Below, one piece after another: positions 47,067-59,136 of a stretch of 64,000 bases of DNA. The notes beneath the pieces were generated by a model. It was not told where the DNA came from and ran no database searches. It saw only the letters and a program-made list of their open reading frames with translations. Position numbers and translations under genes: made by a program. The DNA is taken from positions 24,614,001-24,678,000 of the forward strand of contig OX485806.1 in assembly GCA_950295325.1 (NCBI GenBank), written 5' to 3'. This stretch comes from Polytrichum commune. Its lineage: Eukaryota > Streptophyta > Polytrichopsida > Polytrichales > Polytrichaceae. Every line of letters starts with the position of its first letter. Position 1 is the stretch's first letter.

Positions 47067-48026
47067 ATGGCACTCACAATTTTTCGCGTTTTGCGGAGCA
47101 GCTTAGTTCTGCTCACAGTGATGCAAGTTATAATTGTGGCGACCTCTGTTGCAGCCGCACGGCCTTTGGGTTCCGGTGGCCCTGGCCGGGCTCTGCTTTC
47201 GCACGGCCAAATTCTGACGGATTACATAGGCGCTTCCGGGGGCAGCATCGCATTCACAGACGTCCCTCTCAACTCGGGGGTACAATACATCTTCCCGCTC
47301 GCGTTCGCGATCGACGCGGACGCGTCGGGCAACACGGCAAACGGCGTGTTCTCGAACTACTGGAGCTCCAGCCTGGACGCGGCGTCCGCCCAAGCATTTG
47401 CACAAGCGAACTCCAACGTCAAGATCTCGGTTAGCCTCGCCGGCGCGTCGCAGTACGTGAGCGCAAGCAACCCGAGCCGCAGCGTCGATTGGTACGACCC
47501 CCCCAGCACCGACACATGGATCTCAAATGCTGTGTCATCCATCCAGAGCCTAGCATCGCAGTACTCCATCACGGGGATCGACATCGACTACGAGAACTTC
47601 CCGCAGGGTAGCGCCACGTTCACCACTTGCATTGGCGGGCTGATCACCCAGCTCAAGAACGCGGGCACGATCTCCGTGGCGTCCATCGCCCCATTTGGAT
47701 CGACAAGGGATATCTACAGCAACTTGTACCAGAGCTATAATGGTGTCATCGACTACGTGAATTACCAATTCTACGCGGAAGGATTAACCACGCAGAGCGA
47801 GTACGTGAACAAGTTCAACGATGTCGCCACGACTTTCGACGCGAGCAAACTCCTGGCGAGCGTGAACGTAGATGGAAGTAGCAACGCCGGATTGCAGGGA
47901 AGCGATTTCATCGGCGCTGTGCAACAACTCACCACGTATGCAGGAATTATGATCTTTGAAGCTGACAGCTCCAAAAGCAATGGTTTCCAAATGGAGCAGG
48001 ATGCTGCCACTCTCCTCACTAGTTGA
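47067..48026 (+). CDS. GH18 chitinase-like protein, copy 2, with W297F
   Basis: Single-exon paralogue of the gene at 36665, also 319 residues, with the same signal peptide, GIDIDYE motif and E176. The ATG at 47067 is chosen because it matches copy 1; an in-frame upstream extension to 47040 has no ATG. Ten residues differ: V19M, A36S, H39P, A153S, then six clustered at D273N, T277Q, K286Q, W297F, D301S and N304S. W297 is the family's expected aromatic base of the -1 subsite, so F297 may alter sugar binding or activity. Four of the six clustered changes need two base changes in one codon. The promoter, TATA box and leader are conserved, so the gene is probably expressed. It may be an active chitinase, a weakened one, or a chitin-binding lectin-like protein. 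Confidence 0.9.
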   Translation: MALTIFRVLRSSLVLLTVMQVIIVATSVAAARPLGSGGPGRALLSHGQILTDYIGASGGSIAFTDVPLNSGVQYIFPLAFAIDADASGNTANGVFSNYWSSSLDAASAQAFAQANSNVKISVSLAGASQYVSASNPSRSVDWYDPPSTDTWISNAVSSIQSLASQYSITGIDIDYENFPQGSATFTTCIGGLITQLKNAGTISVASIAPFGSTRDIYSNLYQSYNGVIDYVNYQFYAEGLTTQSEYVNKFNDVATTFDASKLLASVNVDGSSNAGLQGSDFIGAVQQLTTYAGIMIFEADSSKSNGFQMEQDAATLLTS

Positions 48027-48257
48027 AGCCGTTGATGGTAGACTACCGTATAAGGCTCTCTATTCCGACCACCAAAAAATTAAAAAAAAAGGAACTATTG
48101 TTTCCCTCTTTAATCTTAGGGCTCAACGGTTTCGGAAACAGAGTTGGCACTTTTCAATAGGATTTTTGAAAATGTGGCAATCTATTTGACTCAGTTTCGC
48201 TTTGAACAATATTCTCTCATGAACAAGCAAGTCGTTGATCCTCAATTTCTTTCTTGG

Positions 48258-48958
48258 AGTAACTTTGTCGGCATGTCGGAGGGTTCATTTGCAGAATTGA
48301 TGTCTTGTCTTTCAAATAGAAGAACATCATGATGAGCTTCTCGGCCATAACTCAAATACCCCATGCCTCATGGAGATTGCTCAGAAATGTAGGAACTTTA
48401 AGTTCTTGTTTTGTCAACATGTTTTTTCCACTCATATATATTTTGTATATGTCATAGTTTCAAAAGCAATCTATTCTAGAAGTTCAAAGTTTCCACATAC
48501 GTACAAGAACTTAACTATTATCTAGTGTATGTTTGTAAATATGGTCTTTGGACATTATGCTTCTTCTTATAATACATTGGGGATTTTGGTAAGGGATTGT
48601 GTTGTATGCACACACATTGCTTGTACAATCAATGAAGGTCATTTCACAGGTCCTATCGTTACTTACACAACATTTGTTAGAAGAAGAAGAAATTGGCAGA
48701 ATTTTTTGGTGCATACCAGAACACATATGTTTGATTCCAATGACCCTACACAACACATATTATCTAGGAAACAACTTAGGCCACCCGAGCTCCCATCCAC
48801 TTGTAAGCAAATTAAACCAATTGAAAACCTTCTATCCCACCCTAAGCAAGTAGCAAACATATCCCACCCCTAATTGAATTCAAATATTTTATTAACCCTA
48901 TCCCACTACCACATTCTTTAATGAGTATAGAATCCACCACCGAAAGGTAGCAGATTAA
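48258..48958. other. Left part of the 6.6-kb insertion in unit 2
   Basis: Sequence absent from unit 1. With 54329-54893 it flanks the copia element and may be an older element into which the retrotransposon inserted. A plus-strand 114-codon frame at 48529-48873 has no recognised domain. Confidence 0.4.
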
Positions 48959-49140
48959 GTAAGGGATCTAAAAAGAGCGGGAGCATATTAATTCAAATCT
49001 GCTTAACTACTTATGAGCGGGAATTTGATAATTCAAATCTACTAACTACTAGTGTGATGACATGTCAATCTAGTTGTCATTGAATTGCCATGTGGATACT
49101 TCAATACTACTCATTGAATCTGTAAATCATATGTTCAACA
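48959..49140 (-). repeat. 3' LTR of the copia element
   Basis: 182 bp, matching 54147-54328 in direct orientation. On the element strand it starts TGTTGAACA. A purine-rich GTGGGAG lies immediately inside. Confidence 0.85.
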
Positions 49141-52100
49141 CTCCCACTGATTCAATGAGTATTAGGTCACGAATTAGGGTATGATGTATGATCCCATATC
49201 TCCCACTTAATAAGTGACCATCTGACTAAAAGCAACAGTGGAGTGGTACTCCCAGGGCTTGTGGATGGACTCCCACTGCAGAGGTAAGGAGCTTCTTGAT
49301 GCCATCTGTAAATGTCTGCGAAACAATTCAAATGGTTCACGTGATAAAGCCTTTGTCAAAATATCAGCAGTTTGTAATGTTCTTGGAATAAATTCAAGGT
49401 TTATGACCTTTTCCTGAAACTGACCTCGTATAAAGTGATATTGGATGTCCACGTGCTTAGTACGCTTGTGAAATTTGGGATTCTTCACAAGACGTATAGC
49501 AGACTGATTATCACTACGAATCAATGTTGATTTGGTGAAGTTGATACCGAAAGTCCCCAGTAATCGCTTGAGCCAGACAGCTTCTTTCGTGGCTGCACAA
49601 GCTGCAATATATTCTGCTTCTGTAGTACTTACAGCTGTGCACTTCTGCGATTGTGAGTTCCAAGCAATTAAGCTGTCATTGAGTTTGAACAAATATCATG
49701 TTCGTGATTTGCGGGTATCAATGTCATCCGTGGTTTGAGTCGCAATAACCTGTAGGTACAGTTGCACAAGCACATTGTTTATATAGCAAACCATAATCAG
49801 TTGTCCCTTTAAGATAACGAAAAATTCGCTTGATTACTGTCATGTGCATCTGTCGAGGACGTTCGGCATATTCAGCTACTATGTGCACTACATACGATAT
49901 GTCTGGGCGAGTGAACAAGGATGCGAACATAAGGCAGCCAACGGCTTCCTTATAAGGAATGGAAATTGGTGCATTGCATTCAGAGTCATCTGACTGTATG
50001 GAGAAATGAACGTGAGGGTCAGCGGGTGTTGAAACAGGGTTGCAATCAATCATATGAAACCGTTTGAGCACTTCAGTGATATATCTTGTCTGGTGAAGAA
50101 AAACGGTCCCTGCTTTTTTGCGATGTAATACTTCGAAACCAACATAATAGGCACCATCTCCTTGGCTGACTTTGAATTCTGTGCTGAGATGAAGCATGAT
50201 AGCGTCTAGCTTGTCTGGATTATCATAACAAATCAAGCCGTCGTCGACGAAAATGCCAAGCAAAGTAAGATCATCCAACGTATTCCTATAAACGCAAGGA
50301 TCTACTTTTGGTGGGATGAGATTATATTTTTTACAAAATGTGCCGAATTTTTTATTCCACTGACGAGCACCCTGTTTTAGTCTGTAGAGGCATCGCAAGA
50401 ATAAACAGACAAATTCAGGATACTCGTTGTCAATCAACCCCTCTGGTTGAACCATAAAAATCATTTTCGTCCATTGGACTATTGAGGTAAGCGGTACAAA
50501 TGTCAAATTGTCTCGTATGGAGATTAGAGTGAGTTGTTGTAGCGAACATTGTCCTCATGGAATCTGACTTAATTATTGGAGAGTATGTGTCGTTGTAATC
50601 CACCCCTCCGATTTGCGAAAATCCTTTCGCAACCGGATGTGCTTTATATTTAACAATTTGTCCTGAAGGCTTATATTTCACCTTAAAAACCCATTTGCTT
50701 TTGTTAGCGCGTCGTCCTGGAGGAAGAGCTACCAGCTTCCATGTCTTGTTGACCTTTAAAGACTCAATTTTTTTCTTCATGGCTTTCAGCCAAAGTTCGG
50801 CTTTTGGTAGAGACATAGCTTCTTGGTAAGAAGTGGCTTCTTGTATTCTGGATGTAGAAGCCATGCAGGTTTCTGAAATTCTGATAGCATCTCTGATACT
50901 CTGATGTTCATCATAGATCCATTCCCCAAATCTTTGAGGAGGTTGCCTAGTTCTGAATGTGGAAGTAACCACGGGTACTGCATGACTCTGGGGATGAACT
51001 GGATGTTGTGTCATCAGTATGAGTAAATACTGTCTGAGTAATTATGTCATAAGGAGCAGAGTCAGAACTAGTGGTGTGTAGTGGAATCTCAACACGTAGA
51101 TCAATAGGGGTTGTCTCTGAACTTGAACCTGAATCTGTGTTGATATATAGCTACAAATGGTACGTCCTCTCTTGGCATGATGTGGGAACCTAGTTCTTGT
51201 GAACTGTCATCTGAGGGTCGGAGAACGGGAATAGGAGCTACCGGGATCAGAGCTACCACAATGTCTAGGGTTGGAAATGAAATGTCGATTGCCGCGGGGT
51301 TTTGAGGAACATTAGTTGCAGAGGTTGTGCAAATGCTATTTTCGTGAACTACAAGATCAGCAGTAATTGAAACTTTTTGAGTCCATGGATGCCAAATCCT
51401 AAACGCTTTCCCTTCAGACTCATATCCAACAAAAACAAGTCTCTCACTCTTAGCCTCCAATTTAGAGCGAAGCTGTTTTGGGATATGTTTATATGCATCA
51501 GATCCAAATGTACAAAAATAAGATATGTCTGGTTGTACCTTGTAAATAAGCTCATACGGTGTCAAGTTGTTCAGTCTCTCGTCCACAGATCCATTGAGAA
51601 CATAGACTACTGTAGCGGCAGCCTCTGCCCAGAGTCCGAGTGGAAGGTTTTTGGCATGTAGAAGACTTCGCACTGCTTCAACTACGGTTCGATTGCTCCT
51701 TTCTATATAACCGTTTTGTTTAGGTGCATATGGTGCTAAGAATTCGTGCTTGATCCCTCACCCTTTAGTGTATTGTTCAAAATCTTTACTTGAGAACTCT
51801 CCTCCATGATCTAGCCTGATGCGTTTCACTTGAATTGTCATATTCCATAGGATCTCTTTCTCCACGGATTGAAACTTGGTGAGTGCCTCAAACTTATGAG
51901 CCAAAAAATATATAAACATATATCCGCTCGCATCGTCCTTCACAAGCATGAAATAGCTAGCACCAGCAAAAGAAATAGTTGTCAATGGAGCACACAAGTC
52001 CATGTGTACGAATGTGCCTGGTTTTGTTGACCGCAATTTGCTTGGTGTTGTTTTGAAGGTTGATCGATGTTGTTTTTTGTAAACACATCCCTCACAAAAA

Positions 52101-54146
52101 ATAATCCTCGCCTTGAGTAGATAGTAGACTAAGTCTAGTCACAATGGTTGCAGTGGTTTTCACGTAGTCATTCTTTAAAAGACAAAACCTATTGTGCCAA
52201 GTCTGCATAGACTTTGTCTTAAGTGCTTTGGAGGTTGCTTCGGAGTTAGTTAAGTTGCCTACTGCTTGTATATTAAGCTCATAAAACTTATCAGATCAAT
52301 ATCCAGTAACAACTTCCTTCTTTTTTCCATCATTGTCAATGAGATTACAATCATCCCTCTTGTATATTGTCACCACGCCTCTATCTGCCACAGCTCCAAT
52401 CGAAAACAAATTAGTTTGCAATTCGTGTACATATAAAACTCCTTACACGCATCTTGGACACCAATGTCTGTCAACCCATCTCTTGATCTGAACTTTACCG
52501 GCACCTTCGACCCACAATCTTTGATCATTTACAATAAGACTATACCATTTTCCTGTGGGAACCTCTCTCATGTCCATGAAATATTCTTTGCAATCACTCA
52601 TGTGCTCTAAAGCCCCCCCATCTGCGTACCATATTTGAGTATTGTGATCCACTAACAAAGCCTTGGAAATCCCTATGCAACTTTCAAAATTTTCTACCGG
52701 TCCAATATTCTGGTTAGCCAATGATTGTGCAGGCTCTTCAACTATAGTTGTAAGCGCAATGCTTTCTCTCTTGCTTTTTGTTAAGTGTGCAAAGCTTTCT
52801 GTCTTAACAGTTTTCATCCCCTTCGGCAAATTTGGACACTCTCTTCCAGTGCCCTAGTTTGTTGCAATTGTGACATCTCGTCCGTGTTTTGATTTCTTTG
52901 ATAGGCTCTGGACCACTTCTTCTCCTTATCGTCTTGGTTGGATTGGCTCTAGTATAGAACGCACTGTCCGATCCTGATGATCTATACGTTGATCCAACAA
53001 TTTTGATCATAATCTCTTCCTCCAAAATCCTCATGATTAAGTCTTCCGAGTTTTTTATGCATCCGACATACATTTTCCACCCTATTAATTAGGATGTGCA
53101 TGAATTCATATGGCAAACTACTAAAAATCTTGGAGATAACTTGTTCCTCCGAGAGCTTCCGTCCAATGTCGTCAAGTCTCTTTGCCATGGCCTCTATCTT
53201 TGAAATATGTTTTCCAATGGAGACGCCGCTCTGGTATTAATATTTAAAAAATTGTAGTGTCAACAGGTAAATACTCTCGGCGGAGTATTGTTCAATGACA
53301 TGTATCAATGTGAGTTTGTCCCACATCTCTTTCGTTGTATCGCACGTGATTATCGTCTCGAGATGATCAGTGTCCAGAGCCGTACTAATTAGCATCTTAG
53401 CCTAATTGTTTTTCTTCTTCCAAGTTGTTTTATCTATGGCATTGCTGAGTGACTCGGTTCTATCAACTACCTCAAAAGTCTCTCGTCCTTCTAATGCAAT
53501 TCGCATTTAATATTTCCACAAGTTGAACTTATCACCTATGAACTTGAAAACCTATTCTGATTGTCCTGATTGTCCTGATTCCATCATTTCTTCTATTCTT
53601 TAGGGGAGATCATTGTTGGTATCGCACTCTTAGGTCCTCCAAAAACTCATGATGCTTTCACCCATGTCTCGAGATGCTTATCCCAAGTGTATTGCCGAAG
53701 AAAATCTATTATCGCTACCACTAGTTCATGTTGCTCTTCATCAATCCTAACGAGCATAGAGAGGTCCCCTCTCACGACTCCCCAAGTTGTTGGTTTTCAT
53801 CTGATGGTAACAAATCACTAGGTGGGTTTACTATAGGAATGATTGGAGGTGTCTCAGACTCCATAACAACAACAAAATAGTTGGACATAGCCTTTTGAAA
53901 CCGTCTCTTAATTTCAAAAACACTCACAGAATCTTCATTGTGAATTTTCAGAATATACTAACCTATGCTACACAACACCCTTCTACGCGTGCAAGGGCCC
54001 ATAACCTTTTGCAGAAAGAAACACAATATTGATTGGAAAACAATATAAGTTTATTGCATAGAATTTATTACAACGCCATAGCTTTTCTACCATCAAAACT
54101 CAAAACATACAAAACTAAGTCTAAGCTCATCTCTCTATATTGATCG

Positions 54147-54328
54147 GTAAGGGATCTAGAAAGAGAGGGAATATATTAATTCAAATCTACTCAACTTCTT
54201 ATGAGCGGAAATCTGCTAATTCAAATCTACTAGCTACTAGTGTGATGACGTGTCAATCTAGTTTTCATTGAATTGCCACGTGGCTGCTACAATACTACTC
54301 ATTGAATTTGTAAATTATATGTTCAACA
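54147..54328 (-). repeat. 5' LTR of the copia element
   Basis: 182 bp, the partner of 48959-49140. No convincing primer-binding site or target-site duplication was recognised next to it. Confidence 0.85.
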
Positions 54329-54893
54329 CAAATGTCTATGGTCATCCTTCCACCTGGCAATAGAGTAAATGTCTTCCAAATTTCTTTAAAATGCATCTTC
54401 CGTAACTTCATGAATGACAGTACATAGCCTAAATCTCACTTCACAATGAGAAAGAGACTCCAACCTTGAGGACAAATCTTTGATGAGGATCTCACTCGCA
54501 GGGATGATCATTATGGTTTCGAACAACACAAGGAGCTTATGCAAAAATTAAAGTAACAAACACCACCATCAGATATGGCAATGAGAAATGTCTTTAAATG
54601 AAGGAGCCTACAATGTCATCAAGAATGATGTAAACCTAAAATCTACAAACTTCAACATTTTGAGCAGGACTCTGACCTTGTTAGGATGTTTCTCACAAGA
54701 ACCTCATCTAACCCGAAGGAGCTGATGCAAATGTCTGATAAATAGCTCTTGAATGGAGGAGTCCAGAATTCCATGAACGACGATAGAGTCTAAACTTCCC
54801 ACAAAACCTCACTTCAAATGAGAATCCCAAATCAGATGCAAAACTTGAAAAATAGATTTCTAAAAAGAAAAGGAAAAAACAAGGACTGCTTCT
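54329..54893. other. Right part of the 6.6-kb insertion in unit 2
   Basis: No gene recognised. The sequence is not present in unit 1. Confidence 0.4.
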
Positions 54894-56650
54894 CATCGTC
54901 AACATTGCGATGGAGAACTCAAATTTTTCCCACGGATGAAGGAGGCCAGAATTTCATGCAGGAGGTTCTCTTAGCTCTCTCAGCAGATCACTCCTCCTTC
55001 CTTCTTTCTCTTTGTCTTTGTCTTTACACTTGCACAGGGACTCAATCCTTCATCATCATGTTCCTCGCAAATCTGTCACATTAGGGTTATGGATAAAAAT
55101 AAGCTGGGCGGAAAGTGTTTTTGGAGCGTTTTTTCAACTATACATTCTTCACGATTCAAAATTCATATGCACGGGTGCTACGAAGCACTGAGCTGCAAGC
55201 ACTGTGCCTGGCACCGTCGCAAACAAATCTCGTTCCAGTTGGGGACGTGATTGCCTGTTGCACATACGGAGCGAGTGCAAGCTTCTCCACACACATCGAC
55301 CTCGCTCACCCCGCAGACGGTGACGCATGAATCTGGACTCACGGGGTCTTTTGAAAATGGCCCAACTCTACTCAGCATCCTCTTTGATGTGCACACCCGT
55401 TCGCACACAAATTGGTCTGTCATCGGGCTTTTCTTCGTGGTATCTCCTGCCATGCCCGGTTTCGTCTTCACAATCTGCCTCACTAGCAACGCGGGGACTA
55501 CTGTCCCCACAACGCCCCACCACCACTCCACCATCTCCTCCTACTTTGTGTCTGGAAGATGGGATAATATATACACATCATTGTGAGTTTCGATGTTCAA
55601 ACTTCAAACCAATGTCAGACCAGTATATAGGTGAAATGCATGGGTACCAATAACCATCATGAATAATGGTATCAAAGGACCTACCCATGGGTATCAAAAT
55701 TGTAGTACCAGTCAAATTCTGATGTTTGGTGGGTATGTCTAGGTGAGAGAATGTATACCCAAGTTAATATTCGTGTCCATATCATCCTAAACCATATTGA
55801 TACTATGGCAATTTTACCTAGGTATTGAGGTTCTCGCATGGTATACACCCAAATGATATCGAAAACCAAAATACCGTCAAAAACCCATAACCTACGGTAG
55901 CAAAAAATGTGAAATCCACATAAAGATACCCTATTGGTATCAGCAAAAGGTGATACCAGCCCAACGCTAGTTCAAACAACACTTTCAGATAAGGTACCCA
56001 ATATACCACAAAAAAAAGAATCAACATAGATAGTTGATCCAAAGCTTCTAGAGTTACATATTCAACACAAAGCAATCAAAAGGAAGCAATCAAAAACTTG
56101 AATGAAATAGAAAACAAATCACATGCGGCAATAGCCATATAGAGGCAAGCCACCTTCCATCACATCCTCGCTACTGAAATCTTCATCAGTCTTACCCCAA
56201 CAGTGGATCCTTCTCTTGAGTTCTGCTACTTATCTCCAGAGGTAACAGGAAGACTCAAGAAACTTGTTGTATAGCATGTGTACCAAGACCTCAATTCTGA
56301 CACAAGGAAACCAGGAGAGATAAGAGAACCCTGAAGTAGGAAAAAAAACAAAAGAAAAAAGATTGCTGTAATCAAGAAAAATAACCAGTGTTTTAAAAAT
56401 GGAAACAAGGAATTCAAATCCAAAGATTATACATTTCGTTTCTACACAAAAAAACATAACACATACATAGAAGGTGTACCAACTTCCTTCCGCCCAATTA
56501 TCTGATACAACTTTGCATCAAAAAGAGACTGCTCTCTCGCTCCCTCAACCCCTCAACCCCGCATGCTTCTGAATTATTTTTTAACATTTCACCATTCTTG
56601 ATGTGAGAAAGAAAGAAAGAGAAGTGAATTAAGTTTCAAAAGTCGAGCAA
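54894..56650 (+). other. 3' part of duplication unit 2, no supported gene
   Basis: Highly similar to 37861-39625, including the GC-richer stretch (about 55084-55600) with overlapping open frames on both strands and the GGTATCA-rich part (about 55660-55960). The long C run of unit 1 is shortened here. Confidence 0.55.
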
Positions 56651-57395
56651 GACCCGATAATTTCACACACCACCAGATTGTTGTAGCGTACCCGTTAAAG
56701 CCTTCGATTCGAGTCTCTCTCCCAGAGGCCTCCTTCAAAACCCCAAAAGCATTGTGATTCCAAAGTTAGGTTAAATATAGTGAAATTCTCTTGCTGACCC
56801 TCTCGAACTGCAACAATGCACATCCCAAAACCAAAACTCCAACTTCCTGGTCCCTGGCGAAGCAATTCAAAACTCTAAAAATTTAGGAAATGTACATGTG
56901 CACGCTTCACATTCGATCAAATCTCAAACCTAGTACGCACCCCAGAGACTGGAGAGGAGAAAAGCAAGTGCAAGGAGTGCAATTGCAATTCAAATCAATG
57001 CAGTGTGCAGCGACTCACTGAATCTTCTCCTGGACTGCTGGTGTACAAATCCGAAAATATCAATCGAGAAATGATGCGAGGTGAGATTTTGGTTTTTCGT
57101 TTTGGTGTTGTGTGATGATGATGAAGAGCTTACCTACGAAGCATGCCAATCTGCAGGACACGAGGTTCGGAGACAATCTAGGCTGCCAAGAGTCGGAGCA
57201 GAGAGAATTTGGAGGGAGGAAGGGGGCTTTCAGATGAATGAACTCATCCACTCCTTTTCATCCATCTAGAACATCTATCCTAGATGATTGTGAATTCCAC
57301 ATTGTGCTTGTAGCCATTTCCCCAATAGTTTATTCAGATCATATAATTACCTTATTCATCTTCAATGTCAAGATTCTTAAACTCATGAAATGGTC
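56651..57395. other. Gene-free DNA
   Basis: No supported gene. Near 56688-56735 a stretch (CGATTCGAGTCTCTCTCCC) resembles a tRNA B-box, but no tRNA fold is visible. Confidence 0.45.
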
Positions 57396-57951
57396 CATAA
57401 CCGGTTGTTGACTTTTCAACGCCAATGTGGCTCCATCCCATTGGCAACCCGTCACCATCGCCATCACAAGTTGCAACTCATAACCTTCTCACCTTTCAAC
57501 TTGCATCCTATGCCCTTGGATCATGAAGATCAAGGGTTGCGATTGAAAAGTGGACAACCGGTTATGTCTGATAACCTACTCGCCGCTTCCGCGGCTCGTT
57601 GGTTATCTAATACATAATGGTTGACAAACGTCTGTTAAACACACAATGCCTTTTTGGTGTATGTTCTTAGGGCATCACCACCCATCTACTCCCTGAACTG
57701 AAAATCCGGTACTGCAAATCCCGATTCATCTAAGTATTAGATAACCGACGAGCCGCGGAAGCGGCGAGTAGGTTATCAGACATAACCGGTTGTCCACTTT
57801 TCAATCGCAACCCTTGATCTTCATGATCCAAGGGCATAGGATGCAAGTTGAAAGGTGAGAAGGTTATGAGTTGCAACTTGTGATGGCGATGGTGACGGGT
57901 TGCCAATGGGATGGAGCCACATTGGCGTTGAAAAGTCAACAACCGGTTATG
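57396..57951. mobile_element. Near-perfect foldback, 218-bp arms
   Basis: Arms 57396-57613 and 57734-57951 are reverse complements with a single visible difference (one T/C), separated by a 120-bp spacer. The ends read CATAACCGGTTGTTGAC. The arms are GC-richer than the surroundings and are open on both strands only as a by-product. Within the spacer GGGCATCACCACCC resembles a Harbinger-like MITE end. No clear target duplication was found. Confidence 0.9.
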
Positions 57952-58099
57952 TTCAGGGTTAGACTAACGGACGATGCCCCACCCATAAACTCGTGTTTGA
58001 GTTCCTAGTCGGAAAGCGCCCTGAGAAAGCAGGTAAAAAGTGTATTAGTAAAAAAAAATTATGTACAAATAAAGCATGGTTTCGGGTGCGGGACAGTGA

Positions 58100-58512
58100 T
58101 CGGGGAGATTTAGGGTCATAACCGGTTGAGATCCTAGTGTTTGCAAGTCCAACCGGTTACATGTTGACACTCTCCGGTTTTCGTTTATGAAATTGGGGTA
58201 TAACCTATAAATTCCTCTAAAATGGTCGGTAATTTTCCTGCGGTCTTGAACTTCAACCGGATATTACTCAATCTAACTGCCGGTTCTCTCCGATCATAGG
58301 TGCGAGAAGAATTTACGGCATAATCGATCGAGACACTACAGTTTCCAAGTCCAACCACTGACATGCTCACATATTTCGATTGAACATATGCAATTTAAAG
58401 CATATCCTAATTTCCTCTATAATGTTTGGTAATTTTCCTGAAATCGGGTGCTTATGAAACTCAACCGGTTCATCTGTAACTAGCAATCGGTTCTCTCCTT
58501 TCATTAGCAATT
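58100..58512 (+). repeat. R1 copies F and G in tandem
   Basis: Two head-to-tail R1 units (about 58100-58300 and 58303-58512), each with TCCAAGTCCAACC or close, GGTAATTTTCCTG and a GGTTCTCTCC end. The second is more diverged in its middle. Confidence 0.75.
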
Positions 58513-59136
58513 TTTGCAAGACAAAAGTATTATTTTACTCACTTACATGTACTATTGCTCACTTGTAGTTTACAACCTCTCTAAAAAAATAACATCAAAA
58601 TGTATGGGGCATGATTAAGCTCTACAATTTTTGTCTAATTGACATTGTTTCTCATACCTCGCCGGAGGTCCTAACAAGGTGAGTGGTTCTAAGTCAAACA
58701 TTCTATCATTGGTACGTGGGTGAGATGATCTACAAGTCTTCCGCAAGGCCTTGGCCATTTTTCTCAAGCAATTCTAGTTGGTTAAATGTAATAATTTAAT
58801 AACTCATCATCAAATTAATATGTACAACCCCATAGATATATAGGCAAATAAATATACAAAATAAATTATTTTTGTTGTTCATTCAAAAAATACAATAAGG
58901 TCTTCATTAAATATAAATAAATGAACTTACAATGTCAGTAATCTATAAAATATAAAACATTTTCATGAGAATATACTATCAACCTATTACACTATTGTGT
59001 CTAACACCACACATGCATGAGTAAACTATAAGTTTCCCTTTAATGCCCACAAATGTTCCATGAGGTCATTTCTAAGCATGTAGTGTGACCTTTCATCTCA
59101 AATCATTTCATGTCCACGTACATAATCTTCAAAGTT
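58513..59136. other. Gene-free AT-rich DNA beside the Harbinger element
   Basis: Probably includes the non-coding end of the Harbinger element, but no terminal inverted repeat was located. Confidence 0.4.

Larger units (their letters stand above)
48959..54328 (-). mobile_element. Old Ty1/copia LTR retrotransposon
   Basis: A 5.4-kb element on the minus strand with two 182-bp LTRs. In element order, recognisable parts are a gag region with a CCHC zinc knuckle (about 53560-52800), protease region (about 52700-52450), integrase (about 52250-51100), copia-type reverse transcriptase (about 51000-49750) and RNase H (about 49690-49300), followed by a purine-rich tract beside the 3' LTR. The order protease-integrase-RT-RNase H identifies copia. 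The element is broken in many places. By eye the LTRs differ at about 19 of 182 positions (~10%), which implies an age of several million years at usual plant rates. Confidence 0.9.
45160..56650 (+). repeat. Segmental duplication, unit 2
   Basis: Partner of 34381-39625, in direct orientation about 10.8 kb downstream (start to start). It has gained a 475-bp MITE (45319-45793) and about 6.6 kb (48258-54893) that holds a copia element. The break points are clear because unit 1 continues directly from TTTCTTTCTTGGAGT to AACATTGCGATGGAGAACT with only about ten bases between. Confidence 0.85.

Noticed and set aside
56685-56745. tRNA/SINE-like stretch with CGATTCGAGTC
   Set aside because: The anticodon arm is missing, there is no poly(A) or target duplication, and the stretch occurs only once in the window.
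57390-57942. Two near-identical 70-75-codon frames on opposite strands
   Set aside because: They are the two arms of the foldback; the identity reflects the inverted repeat, not two genes.
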